Shown here one piece after another: positions 46,001 to 53,258 of a DNA stretch of 64,000 bases; position 1 is the stretch's first letter; every line of letters starts with the position of its first letter. Under the pieces are notes generated by a model that ran no database searches, was not told the origin of the DNA, and was given only the letters and a program-made list of their open reading frames with translations. Source of the DNA: Actinoallomurus sp963799975 (GTDB taxonomy: Bacteria > Actinomycetota > Actinomycetes > Streptosporangiales > Streptosporangiaceae); contig CAWCZF010000002.1 of assembly GCA_963799975.1 (NCBI GenBank), positions 372,001 to 436,000 of the forward strand, in the 5' to 3' direction. The translations under genes and the position numbers were made by a program.

Positions 46001-46729
46001 CCGTACGCCCCGGAGGACCCGGCCACGACGGCGGCGCGTGACATGACCGCGCTGCGCGGCGTCCTGGCCGGTCAGGGCGGCCGGAAGCCCGCCGAGATCG
46101 ACGCGGCGGCCCGCCGGATCCTGGCCGAGCGCGAGCTGCGGGCCACCCTCGACGAACTGCGCGGAGTCGCGGCGTCGGTCCGTTATCACGCGACCGACGT
46201 ACGCGACGCCGGCGCAGTACGCGCGCTGGTCGATGACATACGTGCCCGGCACGGGCGGCTCGACGGTGTGATCCACGGCGCGGGCGTCCTGGAGGACCGG
46301 CTGCTCGCCGACAAGACGCCGGAGTCGTTCGCACGCGTCTACGGCACCAAGGTCGACGGGTTCCGCGCGCTGCTGGACGCGCTCGCGCCCGCCGCGGACG
46401 GCGCACAGCCGAAGGTCGGCTTCGTGGTGGCGTTCGCGAGCGTCTCCGGGGTGTTCGGCAACCGCGGGCAGGCCGACTACGCGGCGGCCAACGACGCGCT
46501 CGACGCCCTCTGCCGTACGTGGTCCGGCCGGCTGCACGGGCGCGTGGTCGCGATCGACTGGGGACCCTGGGCCGGCGGCGGCATGGTCTCCCCGGAGCTC
46601 GAACGCGAGTACGCGCGGCGCGGTATCACCCTCATCGACCCGGACGCGGGCGTCGCGTGCCTGCTGCGCGAGCTGTCCCACGGCACGGACGCCCAGGTCG
46701 TCTACATGTGCGGCGACGCGGATGAGTGA
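40001..46729 (+). CDS. PUFA synthase-like iterative PKS: NPD-NPD-KS-AT-ACP-KR
   Basis: The 2242-residue protein starts with two TIM-barrel NPD/PfaD-like units (about 1-290 and 297-520). The second has the flavin-barrel motif GSECGGHIG with His433; the first has GMEAGGRVG with Arg132 instead. The KS (about 650-1080) has Cys839, His974 and His1014. The AT (about 1194-1520) has Ser1287 in GHSYGE. One ACP has Ser1690 in LSIDSIKRTE. The KR (about 1960-2230) has TGGARGITAG and Tyr2160. The order KS-AT-ACP-KR is PfaA-like with a single ACP; the fused NPD units would supply enoyl reduction. The ATG at 40001 follows GGAAGAAAG. Its end overlaps the next PKS gene by 8 bp. The product is probably an iteratively built reduced or polyene acyl chain. 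Confidence 0.88.
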   Translation: MTINLHGRDLVLGLTPFTEPNAALVVAVERAGGHGVLDLGLDAGSAARELARVGRLWGRPFGVRVSAGCPFPAGDLPGEVDTVVLEAGTDPGPWAAPGRRLLAEVVSADEARTAVEQGAAGLVAKGMEAGGRVGEPSAFVLLQRLLAEFGVPVWAQGGIGPNTAAAAVAGGARGVVLDSQLALVKEAGLPAATAAAIAAMDGSETVVLAGRRVYTRPDLPVVALAESGAPTGARDLRTCLLPIGQEGAFAGPLARRHKTAGGVVQAIRAAVAAGCTAARSKPPLAPGAGIARAEGGPRLPVAQGPMTRVSDQAAFAAAVADAGGLPFLALALMSGDETRRLLAEAAALLGDRPWGVGILGFAPEEVRAAQLDAIHAARPPYALIAGGRPAQAAALEAAGISAFLHVPSPGLLARFVKDGARKFVFEGSECGGHIGPRASFALWEAQVDCLLERPEVLPEVSVLFAGGVHDARSAAMVSALCAPLAERGAAAGVLMGTAYLFTEEAVSAGAILANYQRTAIACERTASLETSPGHVTRCADTPYVAAFEETRRRLTEDGVTVRETWAELERLNLGRLRIAAKGLRRTADGLRSAGEQEQRDDGMFMLGQVATLRADVTTVAALHEEVTAGAARLLASAPAEPAPEEQASPLDVAIVGMACVYPGARDLGEFWSNIVTGVDAVTEVPPERWDATRYYDPAATAHPRGRTPSKWGGFIPPVPFDALAYGIPPASLGSIEPVQLLALEVAARSLRDAGYADRPFDRERTSVIFGAEAGSALSSAYVLRSALPAHTGEVPPALDEYLPRLTDDSFPGVLSNVIAGRIANRLDLGGSNFTVDAACASSLAALDLACKELTAGTSDMVVCGGADLHNDVQDYLLFASVHALSPSGRCATFDSAADGIALGEGVACVVLKRLADAERDGDRIYAVVKAVAGSSDGRSLGLTAPRPEGQRRALDRAYAASGVSPAEVGLVEAHGTGTVVGDRTELAALTDLFTDAGAARGSCLIGSVKSQIGHTKCAAGLAGLIKTAYALHTGARPGGLHLREPNPYWSPETSPFAFGPAPWETRPGRRYAGVSAFGFGGANFHAVLGGYGGADEPAHGLPYWPAELLTFRGADHTEALRDADRLAGLLAADPDAPLRDVAAAHLADAPSRPVRAAVVAADRTDLAAKLDDLRAGRAGNGVHLAPDAAADGRVAFLFPGQGSQRPGMLADLFVAFPRLQRLLRLAEARYAPVMFPPYAFGREETARQRAAITDTRMAQPTLGIAGLALAELLGSLGVRPDLAGGHSYGELVALCTAGVFGEEDLLALSAARADAILAAAGEDPGAMAAVAAPAADVRAILAELGAEVIVANENAPAQAVVSGPTHAVERAVAALAERGLRARTVPVACAFHSPLVARAAETLAADLADRRVGVPRHPVWSNGTAAPYPSSPDRVRELLARQVAEPVRFVEQVEAMYAAGARVFVETGPGRVLTGLVRKILGDRPYTAVACDVSGENGITRLLNALAALAVAGVPVDLGPLFAGRAEPLATGRRPGWLVDGQLVRTAAGDHVPGGLRPATEAPRVDLTATGETMADGTQRDAAVMEFLRTTRELVAAQRDVLLGYLGTTPAPALVPVAVPPAPAVLAAPVPVSVPVPVPVEAPPPEPERTVAGPEEIRAVVLATVSARTGYPSDMLGADLDLEGDLSIDSIKRTEIIGELAERLGLEGDEADLEDAVAELARIKTIGGIADWLGGHLAAPGEPAVSADATDARGAADAAPVAAVGVPGRYVVETVVVPAADGDGDPLAGRRVVIVDDGRGVALELADLLERGGAEARVVESPPGDGDADALVHLAALRPGAGPVLPGAFEGIRRAVLGGADRIVVATTSAGAFGRPGGEGDAADAGLRGLIRAIAREYPDAVARAVDVEPKENPRKIAEHLLTELAGGDGRTVVGYRNGTRTALRVRRAELTGEACPPPGLGRDAVILLTGGARGITAGAALALARLTGCHVELAGRTPPPYAPEDPATTAARDMTALRGVLAGQGGRKPAEIDAAARRILAERELRATLDELRGVAASVRYHATDVRDAGAVRALVDDIRARHGRLDGVIHGAGVLEDRLLADKTPESFARVYGTKVDGFRALLDALAPAADGAQPKVGFVVAFASVSGVFGNRGQADYAAANDALDALCRTWSGRLHGRVVAIDWGPWAGGGMVSPELEREYARRGITLIDPDAGVACLLRELSHGTDAQVVYMCGDADE

Positions 46730-49700
46730 GCCCGTCGCGATCGTCGGGATCGGCGCGGTGTTCCCCGGCGCCGCGGACGCCCCGGCGTTCTGGGCGAACA
46801 TCCGCGGCGGCGTGGACGCGGTGACCGAGGTGCCCTCGCACCGCTGGGACCAGAGCGTCTACTACGCGCCCGGCGAGCCCGGCGCGGCGGACCGGTTCTA
46901 CTGCCGGCGCGGCGGGTTCGTGGACGAGCTGGCGAGCATTGACCCGACGGCGTTCGGCATCATGCCGAACGCCGTCGACGGCACCGAGCCGGACCAGTTG
47001 CTGGCCCTGCGCGCGGCGGCCGAGGCGATCGAGGACGCGGGCGGCGGCGACCGGCTGCCGGACCGCTCACGCGTCGGCGTCATCGTCGGCCGGGGCGGCT
47101 ACCTCACGCCCGGCGTCGCGCGCCTCGACCAGCGGGTGCACACGGCGCACCAGCTCACGACCGTCCTGCGCGACCTCGTCCCGGGACTGGACGACGCGCG
47201 GCTCGCCACCGTACGCGAGGCGTTCCAGCGGGCGCTCGGCCCGGAGGAGTCGATCGGGCTGGTGCCCAACTTCGCGGCCTCGCGGGTGGCCAACCGGTTC
47301 GACCTGCGCGGCCCGGCGTACACGGTGGACGCCGCGTGCGCGTCGTCGCTGCTGGCCGTGGACCACGCCGTACGCGACCTGGCGTCGGGCCGGTGCGACG
47401 CCGTGCTGGCCGGCGGGGTGCACCACTGCCACCACACCACGCTGTGGAGCGTCTTCACCCAGCTGCGCGCGCTCAGCCCGACCGAGCGGATCCGGCCGTT
47501 CGACCGGCACGCGGATGGCACCCTGCTGTCGGAGGGCACCGGAATCGTGCTGCTCAAACGCCTTTCGGACGCGCTCACGGCGGGCGACCGCGTGTACGCG
47601 GTGATCCGCGGCGTGGGCGTCGCCAGCGACGGGCGCGCGACGAGCATGATGAACCCGCTGTCGGCCGGCCAGGTCACCGCGGTCGAACAGGCGTGGCGCG
47701 CCGCGGGCGTGGACCCGGCGGCCGACCACGCCGTCGGCCTGGTCGAGGCGCACGGCACCGCGACCCCCGCGGGCGACACGGTCGAACTGGAGACACTGCG
47801 CCGGGTGTTCGGCGTACGCGGGTCGCCGATCGGCCTGGGCACGGTCAAGTCGATGATCGGCCACACCATGCCCGCCGCGGGGGTGGCCGGCCTGATCAAG
47901 GCGGCGCTCGCCCTGCACCACGAGACGCTGCCGCCGACCCTGCACGTCGAGGAGCCGCACCCGGATCTGGCCGGCACTCGCTTCCTCCCTGTCACGTCCA
48001 CCGCGCCCTGGGAACGCCCACGCGGCACACCCCGCCGCGCCGCGGTGAACGCCTTCGGCTTCGGCGGCATCAACGCCCACGTGGTCCTGGAGGAGGCACC
48101 ACACCCCGCCCCCGCCACGACCCGGCACATCCGCCCCGAACCGGCCGCCGCACACGGCGACACTCAAGCGGACGCCACGACACCGGACGGCGGTCCCACG
48201 GCACCGAGCGACCGCACGACGCCCGCCGCCTCGCCGCACACCTCGACCGCCGCGCGGGCGGAGCCGGTGCTGCGGCTCGCCGCAGAGAGTCCTGAGGAGA
48301 TCGCGCGCGTTCTGGAGGCCGGGGACGCGGAGCTTCTCGCTCGGGCCGCGTGGGTGCCCGGCGACGGACCGTGCCGACTCGCGATCGTCGCGCCGGACCA
48401 GCGTCGGCTCGCGCTGGCGCGGCGGATCGTCGAGCGCGGGCGTCCCTGGCGCGGGCGCAGTGACGTCTGGTTCACGCCGCGGCCGCTGCTCTCCGGGTCC
48501 CACCAGGTGGCGTTCCTGTTCCCGGGGTTCGAGCCGGAGTTCGCGCCGCGGATCGACGGCGTCGCGGAGCAGTTCGGGCTGAGCGCGCCCGAGCTGCACG
48601 GCAGCGGCGAGATCGTGGAACACGCGCTGGACGTCGTCGCGGTGAGCCGTCTGTTCGCCGCCGCGCTGGGCGAGCTCGGCATCGTGCCCGGCGCGCTGGC
48701 CGGGCACAGCCTGGGCGAGTGGACCGCGATGATCGCCGCCGGGATCTATCCGGAGATCGACGATTTCATCGCCTCTATGGGGCCGGGAATGGTGGAAGTG
48801 CCGGACGTCGTGTACGCGGCGTTCGGCACGTCGGCCGACCGCCTCGCGGCCGAACTCGTCGGCTTCGACGACGTGTACCTCACCCACGACAACTGCCCGC
48901 ACCAGTCGGTCATCTGCGGCCCCGCCGAGCACGTCGATGAGATCGTACGGCGCATGCGCGGCCGTGCGGTGCTGGCGCAGACCATGCCGTTCCGCACGGG
49001 CTTCCACTCGCCGGTCTACGCACGTCACCTGCCCGCCGCACGCGGCCTGCTGGAACGGCTGGAGGTGCGCCCGCCGAGCGTGCCGGTCTGGTCGGCCACC
49101 TCGCTCGCCCCGTTCCCCGCCGACCCCGGCGAACTGCGCGAACTCGTGCTCCGCCACCTGGTCGAGCCGGTACGCTTCCGCCGCCTCACCGAACTCCTGC
49201 ACGACTCCGGCATCCGCGCGTTCGTCCAGGTCGGACCGGGCAGCCTGGTCGGGTTCGCCGAGGACACGCTGCGCGACCGCGACCACCTGGCCATCGCCGC
49301 GGCCGTATCCGCCCAAGACGGCCTGGCCCAGCTCCGCCGCGTCGCCGCCGCCCTCTGGACCGACGGCCTGTCCCCCGACTTCACACGCCTGCCCGTACCG
49401 CCAGGATCACCAGCACCGGCCGCACCCCGAACCACGGCCGGGCAACACACCCACACGGCCCGGCCCGCACTGACCGGGCGGGCCGCGCGTCCTGCCACCG
49501 AGGTGCGGCTGCGCCTCGGAGAGCCGCTGGTCCGGCTGACGGGCCTCGACGGCCTCGTGACCGGCCTCGTTCCCACCCCCGCCGAGCCCTACCGGGTCCC
49601 AGAGGACACTCCGCTGGCCGCCGCACTGAACGCCGCCCTCGCCGACACGGCCGCCGCCGCTCATGCGATCACCGACGCCTGGCACGCCCACCACGGCACA

Positions 49701-51446
49701 CTCGTCGCGGACCGCCCCGCCGCAGCACCCGCCACCACCAGGCCCGCCGCCGTCGCACCCACCACCACTGGGCCCGCCACGACTGGGCCCGCCACCACCG
49801 GGCCTGCCACTCCTACTCCCACGCCCGCCGGGACCGCCGAAGAGCCGGACGGCGACGCGGCCCGCACGCCCACCAGGCCCGGCGCGCGCACCGGGTCCGA
49901 GGGCGGCTCGCCGCGTACCCTTACCCGGACCCGCGTGTTCTCGCTGGCGACCATGCCGGACACCGCCGACCACTGCGTGTTCGCGCAGCCGCCGGGCTGG
50001 CCGGACATGACCGACCGGTTCCCCGTCGTGCCCCTCACCACGATGCTGGAGCTGATGGCAGGCGCGGCGGCCGAGCTCGCGCCCGGGGCGGCCGTCGTCG
50101 CCATCTCTCACGTCAAGGCGGCCCGCTGGCTCTCGGTCGCGCCCGAGACGACCACCGCCGTGCACGCCACCCTCGGCGAGTGCACCGCGGAAGGTGAGAT
50201 CAGCGTCAAGGTCAGGATCGAGGGGTACGCGAGCGGCCTCGTCCACCTCCACGAAAACGGCCACCCGCCCGCCCCGCCACCATCCCGTCGCGTTCTCAGC
50301 AACCCGCGGAAGGCGCCCGTGGCGGCGCGCGAGCTGTACGACGGCGACTGGATGTTCCACGGCGGCAAGTTCGCCGGCGTGGCCGAGACCGGCTTGGTCG
50401 GCGACGACGGCATCACCGGCACGATCGTGAACCTGCCCGCCGAGGGCGCGCTGCTCGACAGTGCCGGACAGCTCATCGGCCACTGGATGCAGGTCAGCAT
50501 CACCGTCGACCAGACCGTGCTGCCCACCGGGATACGCGCGGTCCGGTTCTACGGGCCGAGGCCGGAGACGGGGGCCCGGCTGGACTGCACGGCCTGGATC
50601 CAGGAGCTCACCGACACCGAGATGCGCGCCGACGCCGAGATCAGGGACGGCGACGGCAACGTCTGGTGCCAGATCGAGGGCTGGACGACGCGCAGGTTCG
50701 CCACCGACGACCGCATCTGGGGCGTCAAGTTCCGCCCGCACACCGAGACGCTGTCCGAGCCGCGCGACGGCGGTTGGTGCCTCGTACGCGAGCGCTGGCC
50801 CGATACCGGGTCCCGCGAGCTGATCATGCGCCGCTACCTCTGCGCCGCCGAACGCCCAAGGTATGAGGAACTGACCCCCAACACGCGCCGCGAGTGGCTG
50901 CTGGGCCGGATCGCCGCGAAAGACGCCGTACGGCACCGGCTGTGGGGCTTCGGCGCCGGTCCGATGTACCCGGCGGAGATCACCATCGGCAACGACGACC
51001 GTGGCCGGCCACACGCCACCGGGGCGTTCCGCGCCACGCACGTCTCGCTGGCCCACTGCGGCGGAAGGGGACGACGGCCAGGGATCGCGGTCGCACTCGC
51101 CGGAGCGGAACCGGTCGGCATCGACGTCGAGGCCGTCCAGTCCCGCGACGCCCGTACGGAGGAGGTCGCGCTGACCGGCGGCGAGCGCGCGTTCCTCGAC
51201 GGGCTTCCGCATGAGGACCGGCCCGCCTGGTTCGCCCGGCTGTGGACCGCCAAGGAGGCGGCGGCCAAGGCGGCCGGCACCGGGCTCGCTGGCCGCCCGC
51301 GTGACTTCGAGGTACGCGCGAAGTCGGCCCAAGCGCTCGTCGTGACCACGCCCGGCGGTACGTCGTACCAGGTCGAAGCCACGATGATCACCCACGACGG
51401 GACGGCGTACGCCGTCGCGTGGACCCAGGGAGAGGACGCCAAGTGA
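46722..51446 (+). CDS. PUFA/enediyne synthase-like PKS: KS-AT-DH-PPTase
   Basis: The 1574-residue protein has a complete KS (Cys206, His344, His381). It has an AT-like domain (about 600-905) with Ser663 in GHSLGEW, but FLFPGFEPEF in place of the usual GQGSQ loop. A Pro/Ala/Thr-rich linker follows (about 985-1060). A double-hotdog DH starts near His1084 (TADHCVF) and includes LLDSAGQLIGHW. A C-terminal phosphopantetheinyl transferase has GIDVE (1466-1470) and LWTAKEAAAK (1507-1516). Integrated PPTases are known from enediyne PKSs; here it would activate the ACP of the partner and the free ACP. Both KS domains keep their catalytic residues, so neither is an obvious chain-length factor. The stop overlaps the ACP start. 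Confidence 0.87.
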   Translation: MSEPVAIVGIGAVFPGAADAPAFWANIRGGVDAVTEVPSHRWDQSVYYAPGEPGAADRFYCRRGGFVDELASIDPTAFGIMPNAVDGTEPDQLLALRAAAEAIEDAGGGDRLPDRSRVGVIVGRGGYLTPGVARLDQRVHTAHQLTTVLRDLVPGLDDARLATVREAFQRALGPEESIGLVPNFAASRVANRFDLRGPAYTVDAACASSLLAVDHAVRDLASGRCDAVLAGGVHHCHHTTLWSVFTQLRALSPTERIRPFDRHADGTLLSEGTGIVLLKRLSDALTAGDRVYAVIRGVGVASDGRATSMMNPLSAGQVTAVEQAWRAAGVDPAADHAVGLVEAHGTATPAGDTVELETLRRVFGVRGSPIGLGTVKSMIGHTMPAAGVAGLIKAALALHHETLPPTLHVEEPHPDLAGTRFLPVTSTAPWERPRGTPRRAAVNAFGFGGINAHVVLEEAPHPAPATTRHIRPEPAAAHGDTQADATTPDGGPTAPSDRTTPAASPHTSTAARAEPVLRLAAESPEEIARVLEAGDAELLARAAWVPGDGPCRLAIVAPDQRRLALARRIVERGRPWRGRSDVWFTPRPLLSGSHQVAFLFPGFEPEFAPRIDGVAEQFGLSAPELHGSGEIVEHALDVVAVSRLFAAALGELGIVPGALAGHSLGEWTAMIAAGIYPEIDDFIASMGPGMVEVPDVVYAAFGTSADRLAAELVGFDDVYLTHDNCPHQSVICGPAEHVDEIVRRMRGRAVLAQTMPFRTGFHSPVYARHLPAARGLLERLEVRPPSVPVWSATSLAPFPADPGELRELVLRHLVEPVRFRRLTELLHDSGIRAFVQVGPGSLVGFAEDTLRDRDHLAIAAAVSAQDGLAQLRRVAAALWTDGLSPDFTRLPVPPGSPAPAAPRTTAGQHTHTARPALTGRAARPATEVRLRLGEPLVRLTGLDGLVTGLVPTPAEPYRVPEDTPLAAALNAALADTAAAAHAITDAWHAHHGTLVADRPAAAPATTRPAAVAPTTTGPATTGPATTGPATPTPTPAGTAEEPDGDAARTPTRPGARTGSEGGSPRTLTRTRVFSLATMPDTADHCVFAQPPGWPDMTDRFPVVPLTTMLELMAGAAAELAPGAAVVAISHVKAARWLSVAPETTTAVHATLGECTAEGEISVKVRIEGYASGLVHLHENGHPPAPPPSRRVLSNPRKAPVAARELYDGDWMFHGGKFAGVAETGLVGDDGITGTIVNLPAEGALLDSAGQLIGHWMQVSITVDQTVLPTGIRAVRFYGPRPETGARLDCTAWIQELTDTEMRADAEIRDGDGNVWCQIEGWTTRRFATDDRIWGVKFRPHTETLSEPRDGGWCLVRERWPDTGSRELIMRRYLCAAERPRYEELTPNTRREWLLGRIAAKDAVRHRLWGFGAGPMYPAEITIGNDDRGRPHATGAFRATHVSLAHCGGRGRRPGIAVALAGAEPVGIDVEAVQSRDARTEEVALTGGERAFLDGLPHEDRPAWFARLWTAKEAAAKAAGTGLAGRPRDFEVRAKSAQALVVTTPGGTSYQVEATMITHDGTAYAVAWTQGEDAK

Positions 51447-51739
51447 GCGCAACGGACCCGGTACTGAACGAAGTCGTCGAGCTGCTCGTGAAGATCGTCG
51501 GGGAGGACTTCCTCCTGGACGTCGACGTCACGAGGGAGACGACGTTCAGCGACGACCTCGCCCTGGAGAGCATCGAGTTCGTGGCGCTCGCCGAGAAGCT
51601 CCAGGAGCGCTACGACGGGCGCGTCGACTTCGCGGCGTTCGTCGCCGACATGGACATCGACGAGATCATGTCGATGACGGTCGGTACCCTGGTGCGCTAC
51701 ATCGAGGAGCGTACGGCGACCGCGCGGTCGGGAAGCTGA
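51443..51739 (+). CDS. free-standing acyl carrier protein
   Basis: The 98-residue acidic, helical protein has Ser43 in DLALESIEF, where Glu replaces the usual Asp of the DSL motif. TTFSDDLALES is the normal approach to helix II. The GTG at 51443 overlaps the PKS stop (GTGA), so it is made with the synthase. It may hold the finished chain or a starter, and the hydrolases downstream could release or edit its cargo. The long acidic helix after the Ser (VDFAAFVADMDIDEIMSMTV) is typical. Confidence 0.9.
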   Translation: MSATDPVLNEVVELLVKIVGEDFLLDVDVTRETTFSDDLALESIEFVALAEKLQERYDGRVDFAAFVADMDIDEIMSMTVGTLVRYIEERTATARSGS

Positions 51740-51748
51740 GCCACGGCG

Positions 51749-52444
51749 ATGCCGTACACGACCGCACGCGAGGCCCGCTTCCACACGATGGACCTGGGCA
51801 CCGGGCGTACGGGCGGGCCGGTGGTGATGCTGCACGGGCTGTTCACCGGCAGCGTGGCCTCCTGGTACTTCACGTCCGCGCCGGCGGTCGCGGCCCGGCG
51901 GCCGGTGCGTCTCTTCGACTGGCGCGGGCACGGGCTCAGCGAACGCACTCCGGCGGGCTACGGCGCCGCCGACATGGCCGCCGACCTTGCCGCGCTCACC
52001 GCCGACCTGCCGCCGTTCGCCGTGGTCGGGCACAGCTACGGCTGCCTCGTCGGGCTGCGGTTCCTCCAGACCCACCCCGGGCGCGTACGCCGGATGGCCC
52101 TCGTCGAACCGCCGCTGACCGGCCTCACCACAGGCGGCCTGCACGAGGCGTACGCGGGCCTGGCGTGCGCGCGCGTACGCGCACTGGTCGAGGACACGAC
52201 GCTACTGGCCGACCTCGCCGCCGAGCCGCCGGTGACGGACGCGGACCTGCGGTCGCTGGCGGGTGTGCCGTGCATGGTCATCGGCGGCGCCGCGTCGCCC
52301 TTCGCGCCGTCGCTCGACCGGCTGCGCCGGGTCTGCCCGCAGGTGCGCGAGCACGTGCTGCCCGGCGGCCACGACGTGCACGTCGGGGCGGCCGCCGACG
52401 TGACGGCCCTGCTCACCGGCTTCCTGGAGGAAGAGGATGGCTGA
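51749..52444 (+). CDS. alpha/beta hydrolase (thioesterase-like)
   Basis: The 231-residue protein shows MLHGLFTGSVASWYF (oxyanion loop), DWRGHGLSE, the nucleophile elbow VVGHSYGCLVG near residue 95, and the late histidine in PGGHDVHVG. It begins 9 bp after the ACP stop and overlaps the next hydrolase by 8 bp. The fold and place suggest release of the acyl chain from an ACP or transfer to an acceptor. A lipase or proline iminopeptidase-like role cannot be excluded. Confidence 0.85.
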   Translation: MPYTTAREARFHTMDLGTGRTGGPVVMLHGLFTGSVASWYFTSAPAVAARRPVRLFDWRGHGLSERTPAGYGAADMAADLAALTADLPPFAVVGHSYGCLVGLRFLQTHPGRVRRMALVEPPLTGLTTGGLHEAYAGLACARVRALVEDTTLLADLAAEPPVTDADLRSLAGVPCMVIGGAASPFAPSLDRLRRVCPQVREHVLPGGHDVHVGAAADVTALLTGFLEEEDG

Positions 52445-53258
52445 CGTCCACGCGAACGGCCTGTGCTTCAACGTCCAGCTTCTCGGGCCGCAGGACGCGG
52501 CGGCGCCCGTCGTCGTGTTCGTCCACGGCCTGGTCACCGACAACCTGTCCAGCTTCTACTACACGCTCGCGGGGCCGACCGCGGTGGCGGGCGCGCGGGT
52601 CATCCTGTACGACCTGCGCGGGCACGGGCGCTCGCAGCGGCCAGAGGACGGCTACACGGCCGACGACAACGTCGCCGACCTGTGCGCGCTGCTCGACGCC
52701 CTCGGCATCGACGCCCCCGTCTTCCTCGCCGGCAACAGCTACGGCGGCCTCCTCGCCGCGCGCATGGCGGCGGCCGCGCCCGAGCGTGTCGCCGGACTCG
52801 TTCTGATCGAGGCGAGCTGCGCCGGTACGGGCGCGGCCGCCTGGATCGAGGACATGGCCAACACGCTCTCGGTGACCGCGCTGCGGCTGGAGCACGACGG
52901 CGCGCGCGACCAGTACCGCAAGGCCGGGCAGCGGCGGATGGCGCGGCTGGTCGTCCACGTCGACGGCCTGCTGAACCGTACGAGCCTGGTCGACGACGTC
53001 GCGGCGGAGCGGCCGATGCGCGCCGACGAGCTGGCCGCGATCCGCTGCCCGGTCCTCGGCGTGTACGGAGAGCGGTCCGAGCTGGTGTCGGCAGCGGACG
53101 AGCTGGCCCGCCACGTGCCGGACTGCACGATCGCGATCCTGCCCGGGCTGGCGCACACCGTGCTGCGCGAGGCGACGGACGTGCTCCGCGAGATCATGCT
53201 GGCCTGGCTCGCCGAGCGGAGCGCCCGCGTGCCGGCGGGCTCACGGCGCGCCGGATGA
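52437..53258 (+). CDS. alpha/beta hydrolase
   Basis: The 273-residue protein has VVVFVHGLVTDNLSSFYY, DLRGHGRSQRPEDGY, the elbow LAGNSYGGLLAAR near residue 100, an acid in GVYGERSEL, and the histidine in LPGLAHTVLREA. The elbow reads GNSYGG, as in MhpC/esterase-type enzymes. It overlaps the preceding hydrolase gene by 8 bp and the glycosyltransferase by 4 bp (ATGA). Two different hydrolases in one operon may act in sequence, one releasing the chain and one forming or cleaving an ester on the sugar. That is inferred. Confidence 0.85.
   Translation: MADVHANGLCFNVQLLGPQDAAAPVVVFVHGLVTDNLSSFYYTLAGPTAVAGARVILYDLRGHGRSQRPEDGYTADDNVADLCALLDALGIDAPVFLAGNSYGGLLAARMAAAAPERVAGLVLIEASCAGTGAAAWIEDMANTLSVTALRLEHDGARDQYRKAGQRRMARLVVHVDGLLNRTSLVDDVAAERPMRADELAAIRCPVLGVYGERSELVSAADELARHVPDCTIAILPGLAHTVLREATDVLREIMLAWLAERSARVPAGSRRAG

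Noticed and set aside
39956..46801. A very long open frame on the minus strand opposite the first PKS.
   Set aside because: It mirrors the PKS codons, is low-complexity and has no domain; the plus-strand domains are unambiguous.
40001..51446. Enediyne biosynthetic locus, suggested by the KS-AT-ACP-KR-DH-PPTase domain set.
   Set aside because: The set is split over two proteins with two KS/AT pairs and NPD domains, and no enediyne thioesterase or other conserved warhead genes are nearby.
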